From assembly GCA_016584495.1 (NCBI GenBank), contig WAID01000009.1, forward strand, positions 1,302,001 to 1,366,000: 64,000 bases of DNA, written 5' to 3'. Positions 13,578 to 25,107 of this stretch are shown here, piece after piece (position 1 is the first letter of the stretch; every line of letters starts with the position of its first letter). Source of the stretch: Celoporthe dispersa. Taxonomy: Eukaryota > Ascomycota > Sordariomycetes > Diaporthales > Cryphonectriaceae. The translations under genes and the position numbers were made by a program. The notes under the pieces are model-generated. The model was given only the letters and a program-made list of their open reading frames with translations. It ran no database searches and had not been told where the DNA came from.

Positions 13578-13610
13578 GGTGGTGGGTGGTGGTGGTGGTG
13601 GTGGTGGTGT
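13578..13610. repeat. GGT trinucleotide repeat
   Basis: A tract of GGT units with one interruption in a G-rich intergenic region. It creates glycine or valine runs in shadow frames and is the reason spurious ORFs appear here. Confidence 0.9.
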
Positions 13611-15541
13611 GGGATGAATCTCTGGGAGAGGGCTTGGGCGTGGGCTTGCGCCTTCTGGGGCCTTGGGCTGTTGGTGGTTGTCTTGTTGTCGTCGCGCCTT
13701 GGCCTGGTCAGGTCGGGTGATGAGACGTGACGAGAGTGCTGGGAACAGGCAGGCAGAGCTCTCGCGGCGTGGCGCGCCGGAAGAGCAAGAGGTTGTCTCG
13801 TGCCATTCCAAGAGTAGACGATGGAGGGGCAGAGGGCAGAGAAAAGTCGGGATGGCTTTTTTTTTTAAAGAGGTTATGGAGCTAGGCTGGAGCCGGGCTG
13901 CCGGACGGATCTGGATCTGGAACGAGGACAGGGAGGTACCTCGAGTACTCGACATCGTACTAGGCAGTACCTCTCCACACTGCTCCCCCTGACCCTGTCA
14001 TGTCTGCTGTGGCGCCCTGGCCCAGTGCCCAGGACCTTCGCGAAGGGGCCTAGCATGTACCCCCAAGTCGAGCTCAGGGTATCCCCAGCACACACCGGCC
14101 GTTTGGTCGCTGGCATGAGCTGGTTTTTACCTGGTACTCTGGTAACCTACCAAGCGATGGCGCACAGTACATGTCCGGCCTGGTTGGTAGGGCTGTGGTC
14201 CTAAGATGGAAGTCAGCAAGTCAGTCAAGTGGGCTTCTCTCTTTTTTTCCTTTCTTTTTCTTCTCTCCCTTTTCTTCTTCTTCTTTTTTCTTTGCTTTTA
14301 TCAGGATGGCAAGACCTCAGGCGGCAGCTTATGTCCACCCGGTAGAGACAAGAAAAAAACCTTGTAGGGTCAGATGAAAATTTCGTACACAAGCCACAGC
14401 CGAACTCTTCGTCGACATGAGCAAGACGACACACGGCTGGCAGCGCCAGGAGCAAGTCCTGGCCTCTTGTCTCTTGTCTTTCTCTGCGGGTAGGTACTGT
14501 GGTAAGTCGTCGGAAGGACCGGGCCTGGCTCCTGCAGAGGGTCTCATCGACACTGTACCAGGTACTTCCACCGAGGCGGGCCTTTGTCAGGAAATCAGAA
14601 GTACCTGCCAACCTCCCCCCAGCGTTTTGTTCCCCTTTTCCCCAGTATCATGAGCTGGAAAAACCCCCATTTCGTGTTGTTCGGACGAGGTCAGCGCCAC
14701 GCAGAGCCTCTGACGTCCTCGCGTTGTCCTTCGTTTGGCTTCGCCTGTCTCTGACGACTCCACAGCCTCAAAGGCGTGGCTACTGTCGCAGCAGCGGATC
14801 ATGTCGCATCATGACAAGAGGTTGCCCTTGGCCCGGTGTGCATCGCAGGTTCAGCGTGGCAACACCGACGCTGCCCCTCCTCGTCGCTGTTGTTGTCGCT
14901 GTGGCGCTGCGGTGAGGGAGAGACAGGCCACGAGCTTGACTCATCTCCTACAGTGCGCTTGCCGGTGGGTGGTGCGCATATAGTCCCCTGGAATCTGGTA
15001 ACGAATAGGCACCTCCCGCCCACATGACTCCCAAGAAAGGGCCTCGAGGGAGGGTCGAAGTTCATCTTGATTTGACGGGGCACGCTGTTGATACGTCCCG
15101 CTGGCTCTGGGTGGCCGCCAGCGTAGCATGGGCAGACAGTGACTTTGTTGTACATACTACATACTTAGTAAGTAGGGCGCGGTCTGGTATCACTGGGCAG
15201 GTGTGGTAATTTTCTGGAAGCTGCGTTGCGTCAACCTGGATGTCTGGTTGGTTGGCACATGTCAAGTTACGCCTGCCTCATGCATCCTCATCCCCCAAAC
15301 AGAACCCCTTTCTCCGCTCCCCTCAAAACCCCCCATTAGTGCCCCCATCAGTGCCCCAGCCTGTCCCAACGGTCTTCTGATTTGGCTCTTCGAGAGTTGG
15401 GGCTCTGGGTACCCCAGTACTACTCACCCACCCACGTAACTGTACAATGTACATAATACTATGTAGTAATCCCATAGTATTGTCGAATCTCATACACAGT
15501 ATACAGGCCTCGAGTATGTACATACAGTAAGTACATCTCAC

Positions 15542-15566
15542 TCACACACACACACACACACACACA
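15542..15566. repeat. CA dinucleotide microsatellite
   Basis: About twelve uninterrupted CA units in intergenic DNA. Confidence 0.95.
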
Positions 15567-16114
15567 TCTATCATTTTTCTCGCTTCACTCCTCCCAAACG
15601 ACCTACTGAACAACAGCAGCAAAGAAGAGGTCTTGCTCCTTTCAATGACGATAGACACCCCCGATTCATCCCGTTCCCTCTGGCGCTGCTTCGTATCGAT
15701 CTGAGCCTGGCCGGCCCCATTTGACCGCACGGATACGCCATCGACTATTGACCGACGCCAGTCCATGACAAGACTGGGCTCGGCTAGCCTTGCATCAATC
15801 AGCTCGAGCGAGATCCAGCCAAGGGTTCCGGAGTACTATATACGTACATACTCGGTAAGTCAGCCAAAGGGTCAGCCCTACATACTTACCTGGTAGCCCT
15901 CTGCATTCCGCTTTTCAGATCAGAGACCAGGCCGCCTAATACAGTATGCTATGAGCTTCTTTACTATTGTCTTAATTTGCTCTCAAGAAAGTTCTTGTGG
16001 GTTAACAAAAAAGCAATGTAATTACCATCCAAAGCGAGGAAAGGGGGTTTTTTTTCTTCTTCTTTCCTTCCTTTCTCTTACGTGCCCACAACACACAACG
16101 CCTTCACAGCCACC

Positions 16115-16285
16115 ATGTCGCTATCACCCTCCTCATCTGAGGACGACAAGATGCTGATAGAGCAATTTACAAATGTTGAAGAGCTTTATCAGAAGACCCG
16201 TCAAAAGATCTATCAAAAGATTCGTCTCAGGATTCGTCTCCCTCTCAAAGACTTTCCCCATCGCTACAGATGTATCTCATGCTGA
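16115..16285 (+). CDS. Small hypothetical ORF, 56 residues, weak
   Basis: Begins MSLSPSSSEDDKMLIEQF in a good initiation context (CACCATG) preceded by a long pyrimidine-rich tract, which is how fungal leaders often look. The C-terminal half is repetitive and basic (KTRQKIYQKIRLRIR) with two near-identical short units. No family was recognised and no continuation through an intron was found. It could be a relic, the first exon of something not resolved, or chance. Confidence 0.2.
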   Translation: MSLSPSSSEDDKMLIEQFTNVEELYQKTRQKIYQKIRLRIRLPLKDFPHRYRCISC

Positions 16286-17383
16286 TCCCACCCTTCTTGT
16301 CGATAATTGGGAATGATCCCTGACAAATTCACAAACGGCTTCATACTAAGCTTTACATTCAGTATTATGATCAACTTTTTCGAATGGGTAGAGAGGATGA
16401 ATAGCGATAGATTGGCGCTTCTACACGATACGAAAGAAGAAAAAAAGTGACAGGAATAGTGGCGGGGCGGGTGCTGGAGAGGGTGATACTACCGGTGGCC
16501 CGCGGCCAGAGCGCGCGCGCGGTAAACAGCGCTCGGCTAACCCTGATTACAGCAGCTGGCAATTTCGAGTCCTAGCAGCCTTTACGTAGCAGTGTATAAT
16601 AGTGGTAAAAGTTTCTGCATCTCATTGCAACGTCAAAAATGTAGCATTGGAGTTGAGAGGCGGCAAGAAGAGCCTCCTGGACAGCGACCTGGAGCTGCTA
16701 CAACCCGGTCGCCAGGGTGTCTAGCACCAGTCAGGCGACAATCGATCACCATTACGGAGAACCCAACCAGTCTGGCAACTTGCAACATTTCCAAAATTGC
16801 ATTGGGATGACCGTTCAATCTTCTTTTCCCTCGGGATTCAGACACTGGAGAGGAGAACATTGTTTTCAGCGTTCAGGACCTGGGAGCGTGATGCGGCCAC
16901 GGTGTGGAGCCTTGCTTGAGACTCAGCAGCAAATCAGAAACCACCTCTTCCCACGACTAGACCCAGTCCCGCTTTCGACCTGCTCTCGCTCCTGCCTGTG
17001 ACCCGTCCGTCTTCCTCTCATCGTCGCGCCCTCCTCCCACACAACCTCGACCCATCCGAGAGACACAGAGACAGAGAGAGAAAGAGACAGAGCCAGCCTG
17101 AGCCTGGCTGTTCTTGACCTGCTGCACCCAACTTGCCTCAGCCGAGAAGCGAGGAGGAGGAGGGAGAAGAAGAAACGTTGCTTCTGCCCGTCCCGCCTGT
17201 CTGTCGCCAGCGGTCCCGTTCCGCACCGCACCTTCTACCGTCCCGCCCAGCAAGAGGAGAAAGGGAGGTCCGCAGAAAAGAGAGACAAGGTGTGTGAGCT
17301 GAGGCAGGCCCGTTTGCACTTTTGCAGGCCAGCTGCCGCTACACCGATCCAGCACATATGCTATCAGGCTGAGGAGGGCAGCC

Positions 17384-19704
17384 ATGGCTAGCTCAAACGT
17401 CCGGATCCCTGACGATACCTTATCCTACATCAGCCCAATAGGTGAGTCTTCGTACCCTGAACAAACGATGCGCGCCACTGCATCTCAGCCAACCATCTGC
17501 ACTCGTGTCAGATCTCTGCAATGCTGTTGGTCTCTTTTCTGTCTTACCTCTTCGTCCTCGTCTTGTCAAGATGCATAGTAGCACGACAAGGTGGTTTTTT
17601 TTGTTCTTTTTTTCCCCCTTTTCCTTCTTTCGCCCTACCCTCCTCTTGTGCCGCTGCTGTACGGTGTTCCCCATCTCATGTTACGACTCACCATTCATCC
17701 CTCACTGTCTCTCCTCCTGACCACCCCCCCCTTCCTTCCACACCCCACCCAACACCACACAGGCCTATCCTGCCCTGACCTGCCTGGCTCGACGACGACT
17801 ATGGCGTCTCCGAGCTGCAAGCTGCAGATGACGATGATGATGATCATCATCATCAGGCCATCCTGGTGGCGCACAAGGGATCTCGTGCCATGTTTCCTGT
17901 TTTTGTCTGGATACCCAGACTTAGCACCATTCTCATGGAAGATGTTGCCGCCATGTACCACTACTACCTGCTCAGCCTTGTATTTATTTACTATATTGAT
18001 TTTTTCAATGTCAATCTTGTATTCTCACTTGTTAGCACGCCCCTGCGATGGAAATCTGGCTAGATCATTTATGGGCTTTCTTTCTTTCTTTCTTCTGAAT
18101 TGAACTAACAATATCTTCCTTTGAAATTCAGGATATAGCAACTCGTCTGACTGTGGTTACTGCCGGAAGAATCGCAGTGGTCAGTCTAGTAAACGTGAAT
18201 CTCTCTCTTGTCGCAGAGCGACCATCAACCACCCACCCACGCCCCCCCTCAACACTTCCTCTCTTCCTCTTAAAATCAAATCTCGTGATCACTGCTTAGC
18301 ATCTGTCAACCTGTTGATCAATCCTCGCCCCTTTCCCTACCTGCAAAGCACAGTACTCCCGCCCAGAGACATTCCTCAAGTCATCACAGCTCAGCGACTT
18401 TGTGTATTGTTCTGGAGTCTCTTGTGTCTGACATCTTAAACCGGTCAGGCTACTCCTACTATGCGTCTGGCTACTCCCTGAGCCCCCAGTTCTACCAGCA
18501 GCTTTTAGACCGATGCTGGAGGCGCTCAGGGACGCTGCTATACCGGCCTAATCAGAAGAGGTCATGTTGTCCACATTACACCCTCCGTCTCGACTCGACC
18601 GAGTTCAAAGCATCCCGGGATCAGCGTCAAGCCGTGAACCGGTTCAACCGCTCTGTCCTGGGAGATGACTATGTGAAGGAGGCAGCACGTCGGTATCCCG
18701 CCACACGGGAGCAGGCGCGAAAGCGCGATACGACCTTCGACCTGGTCGAGAGGATCCATGAGGCCGAGTCCGACGCTCTCAAGACCCCTCTGCAGCCGGC
18801 GCGCAAGCTCGAGGTGACCCTGGAGCCCGATGACTTCACGGAAGAGAAGTTCGACGTCTTCCAGAATTACCAGCGCGTGGTCCACGGCGAGGACCCGTCC
18901 AGCGTCAAAAGATCGGGCTTCACCAGGTTTCTCTGCGCCTCGCCCGTCAGGCCAGGGACGCACACAACCCCGGACGGGCGGGAGATCAAGGTCGGTTCTT
19001 TTCACCAGTGCTACCGCCTCGACGGCAAGCTGGTAGCGGTCGGCGTCCTGGACCTGCTCCCCCACGCCGTCAGCGCTGTCTACTTCATGTATCACGAGTC
19101 GATACATAAGCACCAGCCGGGAAAGCTCGGGGCCCTGAGGGAGATCGCGCTGGCAATGGAGGGAGGGTACCGCTACTGGTACCCGGGATATTATATCCAC
19201 TCGTGCCCAAAGATGCGCTACAAGATCGACTACAGCCCGCAGTACGTCCTGGACCCGGAGACGCTGAGCTGGGATCTTCTGGACAAGGAGGCACTTGCCA
19301 TCTTTGACCACAAGCCTTATGTCAGCCTGTCAGTGGAGCGAGCGCAGCGGCAGGAGGCGGAGGATGCGGGTGCAGTCGGCACGGCCGAGGGCCGGCACGC
19401 TCCTCCAGAGGAGAATGAGGACAGCGATGACAACAGTGACGGCGACTCCCTCTTCACCAGCAACATGCCTGGCATTCCCACCATCCCCGAGCTCGAGAGA
19501 ACCGACCTCGATCATATCCGCGTGCTCTCGGACCACACCGACGGCTTCTTCACCACGGGCGAGACTGTCGTCTGGACTAGGGACACCATCCACGACCTGG
19601 GCTCGCTCAAGTCCAAGATTGCGGAGCTGGCCGCCACGGTGGGGACGGATCTGTTGGAAGAGATGGTGCTTGACTTCCGAAAGGTCGGCAGGCAGAGGGG
19701 CTGA
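17384..19704 (+). CDS. ATE1: Arginyl-tRNA-protein transferase
   Basis: Transfers arginine from arginyl-tRNA to N-terminal Asp, Glu or oxidised Cys, marking proteins for the Arg/N-degron route. Exons 17384-17441, 18132-18194 and 18449-19704 give 458 residues. The N-terminal domain carries the family's cysteines, CGYCRKNRSG in exon 2 and CCPHYTLRLD in exon 3, and the YASGYSLSPQFYQQLLDRCW segment. The C-terminal catalytic domain includes FHQCYRLDGKLVAVGVLDLL and YWYPGYYIHSCPKMRYKID. The acidic stretch EENEDSDDNSDGDS near the C-terminus is less conserved. The start was chosen because MASSNVRIPDDTLSYISPIG joins in frame to GYSNSSDCGYC. The first intron is 690 nt, unusually long for this window, and holds a 22-base palindrome. 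Confidence 0.93.
17833..17854. repeat. 22-bp perfect palindrome of GAT/ATC units in ATE1 intron 1
   Basis: Four GAT units run directly into four ATC units, so the 22 bases equal their own reverse complement. It lies inside the first ATE1 intron. Confidence 0.9.
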
Positions 19705-20891
19705 GAGCAGGGCTTGGTCTAGTGGTTCTGATGATCCAGATGGGAGGTTTTTCCTACCCCCCCCCCCCACATCATGCTGTCTCGCTTCGGGCCGGGCGAC
19801 CGACCCGTCAGTCCGTCTCAGTGCCGGATCAGGCAGGAAGTCACGCGATGTGTTGCGCTTTTTGAGGTCGGACGAGAGAAGACGTGCAGCGGGTCACCGA
19901 GGTCAACCACGTTATAGAGAGATGGATTTCTTGTTATGGGACCACTGGGTACACTCACACACGAGACATGCGCGGCGGGTCTCGAGGGTGAGTTGGGACA
20001 CGTCGTGGTACGGAATGGAAGAGGAGCATTATTCTGGTCTTGGGAATAGGATGGGGAATTCTATTTATTTATGCTCACAATGAGCTACAGATCACGGTAG
20101 ATGAGGAGTAGGACTTGAGTGTGTTTGGGTGGATAGCAGACGGAAATTGTAGAGAGAGAGGACCCACAAACTCATATGTCGTGAAGCTGTCTGGAACTTG
20201 GCCCATGCCTCGACAGGGTATGAATTACCTATCTGTCTGAGAGTCTACGTATCAGTGACTGTCATCCGTCTATATCAACAGCGGCGTGGAATCTCCAGGC
20301 ACGGGTGCTTTGTAGTGTGCTGTGCCAGAGGTTGGTCGTCAAGTGTCATGCCAAGTTGACGTTGAAACGGGTATATTTATATATACATAGTATCGTAGAT
20401 GTCTTGTTCTTTTCTTCTCTTTCTTCCTATCCTTTCTCTCTCTGTTTGTCCTTGCGCTTCCACCATTATATGTGTCGTCCGCATCCACCACGTTCCCATT
20501 CAAGCAAACCCACCTTTAAAACCTCCTACGCACTGTCAGGAAAGGTCATCGCCTGGCAACGCCTCGCAGACAGCTGACAGACTCGATCTCGTCGCACCAA
20601 GAGCTTCCTAGTAGGCCCAGCGTGCTACGCACTAAGCATCTGCGGCCACTGGAAGGGTACTTGGTGTTGGCCTTGTAGGAGGGACAGCTCCAAGGGCGCG
20701 CTGCGCTTCATAGAGTAGCGCGAGTGGTCTAGGTCGGGATATAATATGCACGAATTCTTCACCTGTATATAGGCGGCAGGGGACGTCTCTCGGAACGTAC
20801 TGCCCAGGCAGTTGCTTTGGGCTCAAGCCAGACCGGCGCGACACTTCCCTTCCCGTCACCCTGGGCGTTCGCCGAAAAGGGAGGATTGGAA
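19705..20891. other. Intergenic between convergent ATE1 and the 20.9-kb gene
   Basis: No gene supported. It holds 3' flanks, a C run at 19757-19768 and a T/C-rich tract near 20405-20450. Confidence 0.6.
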
Positions 20892-21584
20892 TCACGTTTC
20901 TTTAGGCACCGCATCCCCGTCCTCCGCAGCAGCCTCACTCTTCGCCTGCGCTTCGCGAGCCGCCTTGATCTCCTTGCAGAACTGCGCATTCAGCGACCTG
21001 ACCCTCTGCTTGATCATGTTCTGCTTCGCCCTCAACTCCTCCCGCTCCGCCCTGGCCGAGTTCCGGCGCTCCTTCTTCTCCTCTCTGGACAGCGTCGTGT
21101 CCGCATACACGGTGTCGATCAATCTGTTGAGCTCCACGGTGCGCGCGCGGAGCTCTGTCAGCTTCTGCGCCATGGGCTCGCGCTCGTCTACCAGGCGGCT
21201 CGCCTCGTTGTGGATGTCGTACCAATCCGGCCCGAGATCTCGCTCGAGGTTATGAGCGAGGCGGCTGCGGATGTGGGACGCGCGGATCGCTATGCCGCGG
21301 TAGCGTGCAGACATCTTCTCGAGGAAATTGGGGCCGTGCTGGGCGTAGGCATCCTGCTCGCGCTTGGTGAGGTTCTCGAGGCGCCAGGGTGGGGAGAGGT
21401 GGGGGATGTCGTAGATGGGGTCCGAGGAGGACTCAGAGGACGAAAGCCGCGTCTGTATCTTTGCGTTTGTGTGTGTGAAGCCTCTGTGGGCGGCGAGCAG
21501 GCGCGACGTCGACGCAGCGCAGGATGGGCCTGGTCGTGTCCAGACGCGCTGCCTGAGTAGGCTTGCTGCGCAGCGGAACAGCAT
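20892..21584 (-). CDS. Uncharacterised mitochondrial coiled-coil protein
   Basis: A single exon of 230 residues starting at the ATG at 21584. The first 45 or so residues are rich in Arg, Ser and Ala with almost no acidic residues, a typical mitochondrial presequence. Then comes a conserved-looking core, IYDIPHLSPPWRLENLTKRE and GPNFLEKMSARYRGIAIRA, and from about residue 120 a long charged helix with heptad character (ELRARTVELNRLIDTVYAD, REEKKERRNSARAEREELRA). The architecture resembles small fungal mitochondrial ribosome-associated or assembly proteins, but I do not recognise the family and give no function. It faces RRP42 across 432 bases. Confidence 0.8.
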   Translation of the reverse strand: MLFRCAASLLRQRVWTRPGPSCAASTSRLLAAHRGFTHTNAKIQTRLSSSESSSDPIYDIPHLSPPWRLENLTKREQDAYAQHGPNFLEKMSARYRGIAIRASHIRSRLAHNLERDLGPDWYDIHNEASRLVDEREPMAQKLTELRARTVELNRLIDTVYADTTLSREEKKERRNSARAEREELRAKQNMIKQRVRSLNAQFCKEIKAAREAQAKSEAAAEDGDAVPKET

Positions 21585-22016
21585 GGCGCCGACACAGATA
21601 GAGGTTGAAAGAGTGAGGTGGAGAGATGGGAGACGAAGGAGAACGTCACACAGTCTTGCGTCAGTCTTATTGATATCCCCTACCTACCCCCCCTTTTTCC
21701 TATCTGGACGTCGTGAAGGTTTTGGGCAACAGCAACTTTGACGAACGCAGCCTATCGATAAGCACAGCAAGTACTGCGTACAGCGTTCTTACAAGCTCGG
21801 TGGGAGCATGCCTGAGTGGCAGGCAACTGGGCTGCCCAATTTGCCTGCCGCCTCATTTTTCCCACCCAGAAGCTCAACCCCACCAGGAAGCAAAGCAACT
21901 TATAGAGCTACCTTTGAGAACTGTACCACGTGAATATTGCAGGTAACTGGGCCTGTTAAGCTTAAGACGAAGTTGCCTTGCTTTCTCGCGCACAGGACTT
22001 TTTTCCTTTTCTCGCC
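21585..22016. promoter_or_regulatory. Divergent promoter region, 20.9-kb gene and RRP42
   Basis: The 432 bases separate two start codons facing away from each other, so both promoters must lie here or overlap. No specific element was recognised. Confidence 0.5.
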
Positions 22017-23245
22017 ATGGCCTCGACACAACATATGCTCCTCTCCCCCGCCGAGCTCGCCTACCTCCACGCCTCCCTCTCCCTCAGCCCTCCCCTGCGC
22101 CCAGACGGTCGCTCGCCAGCGCAGTTCCGCCCCCTCAGCGCCGAGACCGACATCCTGCCGGGAACGAACGGCAGCGCCCGCATTTGCTTCGCGGACGGCA
22201 CGGAGGCTATCGTAGGCGTCAAGGCGGAGGTGGAGAGGACGTCTGCCAGGTACGGCGCAGGGAACACACTGCGCGAGACGGAGCTGATCGAGGCCGGCGG
22301 CGATGATGACGAAGATGAGGCTGGGGCAGACGAGAGACGGGAGGGCGAGGCTGGCTGGGTCGAGATCGCAGTCGAGATTCCGGGGGCGAGGGATGATGAT
22401 GCGAATACCATCTACCTGGCGGAGATGCTCGCCGAGGCGCTGCTGGCGGATGGGGGGTTCGTAAAGAGGTTGTGGATCAACAGGCGGTTCCATTGGAGGC
22501 TGTACCTTGACGTATGTGTCTTCTTGTGGATGCGCCGCCCCTGGGAAAGTCTACTGCGTTCTAGTGGCTCCGGCAATACTGACAAATGTAACGCATAACC
22601 AGATCCTCCTCATCTCACCACCCCTCTCGTACCCTCTACCCCTCCTCTCACTCACGACACACCTCGCACTGCTCGCGACGCGGCTGCCACGACTGAAATC
22701 TGAAGGCGACGAGGATCCGCTGTTCGACGACGACTGGGACTCGTCGATATATCTCTACCCACAGAAGGGGGGCGTGTCGCTGTCGAGACCTCCCGTCACG
22801 CTGCTTGTCATGGCGGTTGGCGATAACATCATATTCGACCCGGCCAAGGAAGAGCTGGCGGTTGCAGATGTCGCACTGGCGATATCCGTGGCAGATACAG
22901 CCGCGTCGGGGAGCGCTGGCGACGACGGCGCAATGGACGTCGATGAGCCTGCCGCAAAGCGGAACTTGAGGCTACTGTCAATACGGACGATAGATCCCCC
23001 ATCACGGCTAACACCACCAGGCGTGCCACGGGCGGCCGATACTACAAATACAAGTGCGACCGGTCAGGCAAAGCAGCAGGCAGACGTGCGGACTGCGGAG
23101 GCGGAGCCGGTGGAGGGGGTGTGGAAGGCACCCAGGGGCGGAGCCAAGGTCGCCATCATAGGCGCCATGATCGCAAAAGACATTAGAGAGGGATGGAGTT
23201 GCGGACGAAGTGTTGGATGGACTGAATGCTGTAGAGCTGGATTGA
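22017..23245 (+). CDS. RRP42: Exosome complex component RRP42 (RNase PH-like)
   Basis: Subunit of the six-member RNase PH-like ring of the RNA exosome, which processes and degrades RNA in nucleus and cytoplasm; eukaryotic ring subunits are catalytically silent. Exon 1 is 22017-22511 and exon 2 starts at 22603, giving about 378 residues. Visible signs: LSPAELAYLHASLSLSPPLR then PDGRSPAQFRPL at the N-terminus (the typical R-x-DGR entry of the fold), GSARICFADGTEAIVGVKAE, and FHWRLYLD joined to ILLISPPLSYPLPLLSLTTH. The second RNase PH half has VTLLVMAVGDNIIFDPAKEE. An insert around residues 280-330 is low-complexity. The end depends on a frameshift: the open frame runs to 23289, but with one G fewer in the run 23190-23192 it ends VADEVLDGLNAVELD at 23245, the more typical charged C-terminus. 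Confidence 0.85.
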
Positions 23246-23499
23246 GGTGTCCAGTCAGGGGCAGAGACCAGATATCCCACCTAGTCTAAGTCAAGTCGCG
23301 AGTCTTGATAGACTGGCGACATGGCATGCAGTCCTCTCCACTCTTAAGGAGAGGAGTTGACCCGTTGATGCTACACACGGCTCAAAGGGCTCTTCACACA
23401 AGATCGATGAGAGAGTCAATGCTTCTTGAGCGATGCCTCTAGCAGCATCTGCAGCCTGGCTTGGCCATGTACCAATGAAATACCCACCAATCCACCAGA

Positions 23500-24336
23500 T
23501 CAGAAGATCCCGAGCCACTTCTCTCTCTTTGCCGGCTGCGCCTGCGATGTCTCTGGGTCCTCCTTCGCGGTCCAATTTCCAAAGCCACCCTTCTGCTCGA
23601 ACCCATGAGCCTTGCGATACTCGGAGCGCTTGGCCACGTCGTCGACCTTCTTCTTGCGCTTGTCTGCCACGACGGCAGAGTTGTGCAGGGTCGTGAGCTG
23701 CCAGACCTCGTGGGTGGTGCGGAGCGAGATGATGGGGTGCTGCCAGTAGTCGGCGCCGGAGGGGAGCATGTCGGCAAAGGGCGAGGTGGCTTTGAAGTTC
23801 TCGGCGTAGGTATACATGGCGAGGCTGAAGAGGGTGCCCTAGAAAAGTCATGCAAGAATATCGAAATGTCAGCCAGCCAGCCAGCCCACACAGCATATCA
23901 AGCCTCCTTTCTCCAGCTCATATACGAGGCTACTGACCGTCGTGATGCAGAGGTGCAGCCACCTGCTACCCCAGAACCAGTACGCCCAGGTCCCCCGCGG
24001 GGCCATCAGCCCCGGATAGTCCCTCCTCTTCTGGGCGGCAGCCTCGTCGGCGGACAGGGCGCCGCCGTAGTGCTGCTGCTGCGGGCGGTTCTTCCTGCTG
24101 GGCAGCCGGGCGCCATGTGAGGGTGGGTTGAACCTGGCCGGCTTCTCCAGGACGATGGGCTTGCCTTTGGCATCCCTTGCTATGCTCGACGAGGACGAGG
24201 ACGCGTACCGGACGAGGAGTGTCTCGGTGGTGTTGTTGCTGGGCCGGGCTGCCCGGGGGCTCCCGAGATTTGCCCCCCGCCAGAGGAGGCCGGACCGCGG
24301 GAGGAGGAAGCGGGGGATTGAGAAGGTGGCCGCCAT
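23500..24336 (-). CDS. Conserved fungal mitochondrial membrane protein, unknown function
   Basis: Exon 1 is 23938-24336 and exon 2 is 23500-23838, giving 245 residues. The start ATG at 24336 (MAATFSIPRFLLPRSG) opens an Arg/Ser-rich presequence; the codon further upstream at 24363 is GTG and was not used. A motif PPSHGARLPSRKN and then GLMAPRGTWAYWFWGSRWLH lead into one membrane segment that spans the splice (LCITT joined to GTLFSLAMYTYAENF). The C-terminal part is soluble (RTTHEVWQL, RKKKVDDVAKRSEYRKAHGF). I have seen this architecture as an uncharacterised filamentous-ascomycete family but know no function. It is convergent with RRP42. Confidence 0.82.
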
Positions 24337-25107
24337 GTTGGCAATTTTTGAGGAGTTGGCCACTGGTGCAAGCTGTCCTGCCTCAATTTTCCTCTCTCTC
24401 TCTCTCTCTCTCTCTCGTCTTGGTCTGTCGGAGATCGATCCTATTCACAGGGTAGTCCGTATTCGGATGACTACTACCCTTGTAGGTCGCGTGAATGGCG
24501 TCAGATGGCCACTCCAGATTTTTTTTTTGGTGGTCTTTTTTCAGCAGCTGTGACGGTTAGCTGCTGTAACCGTACCAAAGAGGCTTGCTCACAGCTTCTG
24601 GGCAGGCAGGCCCAGTGGCGCCCTATAGGGCGGACAGGGGCTTAGGGACTACAGGGGGGCAGCAGCAGGATTACTATGGTCATGCAGAGCCCGACTTTTT
24701 CCCTTCCGGCTGCTTTTCGTTCTGCTGCAGACCTCGACTCACTGACCATCGCTGAGCTTCTCACTGGCTGGAATTCCCCTGCCCGCCCCTGTTGGTCCCA
24801 TTTTTACCAGCAATTGGACCCGCTTGCGCCACAGCGTGGCTCCTTGCTAGCCTGTATTTTCCCCCGGAGAACGCTGAGCTCATAGACGCTTTTTTCTGGC
24901 CCGGGCCTTGCTTTTCGCGCAGCGCTGGCAACTCAGCAATTTTTTTTCTTCTTTCTTTTTCGCTTCTTTCCCATTTCCTTTTCTCTTCCATTCCTCACCA
25001 CCTCTACTACACCTCCTGACTGTCGAGCCCCTTTAGCAGCAGTCCTTCTCCTCAAACTACTATCCCTCAGTCTACCACACACTTCACAACCTCCCAACAC
25101 CGACAAG
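24337..25107. other. Intergenic, divergent promoters of the 23.5-kb gene and cytochrome c
   Basis: No gene supported. It contains a CT microsatellite (24392-24416), T/C-rich tracts just before the cytochrome c start, and an ATTGG (reverse CCAAT) near 24813 that could bind a HAP-type factor, which is only suggestive. Confidence 0.5.
24392..24416. repeat. CT dinucleotide microsatellite
   Basis: Twelve CT units just upstream of the 23.5-kb gene (its 5' side). Confidence 0.95.

Larger units (their letters stand above)
12533..17383. other. Gene-poor 4.85-kb stretch
   Basis: No convincing gene. Long open frames at 13008-13955 (-) and elsewhere are proline/arginine/serine-rich readings of G- or C-rich DNA without domain signals or codon bias. 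The stretch includes a GGT repeat (13578-13610), a CA repeat (15542-15566), a T/C-rich tract at 14230-14300 and a weak small ORF at 16115-16285. The last few hundred bases before 17384 are probably promoter and leader of ATE1. Unannotated non-coding RNA cannot be excluded. Confidence 0.5.

Noticed and set aside
13008..13955. Minus-strand open frame of 315 codons
   Set aside because: Proline, arginine and serine-rich, begins without support, no domain, overlaps a GGT repeat; looks like a shadow of G-rich DNA.
16530..16580. TTCGAGTCC string resembling a tRNA B box
   Set aside because: No matching A box, acceptor stem or anticodon arm could be folded by eye.
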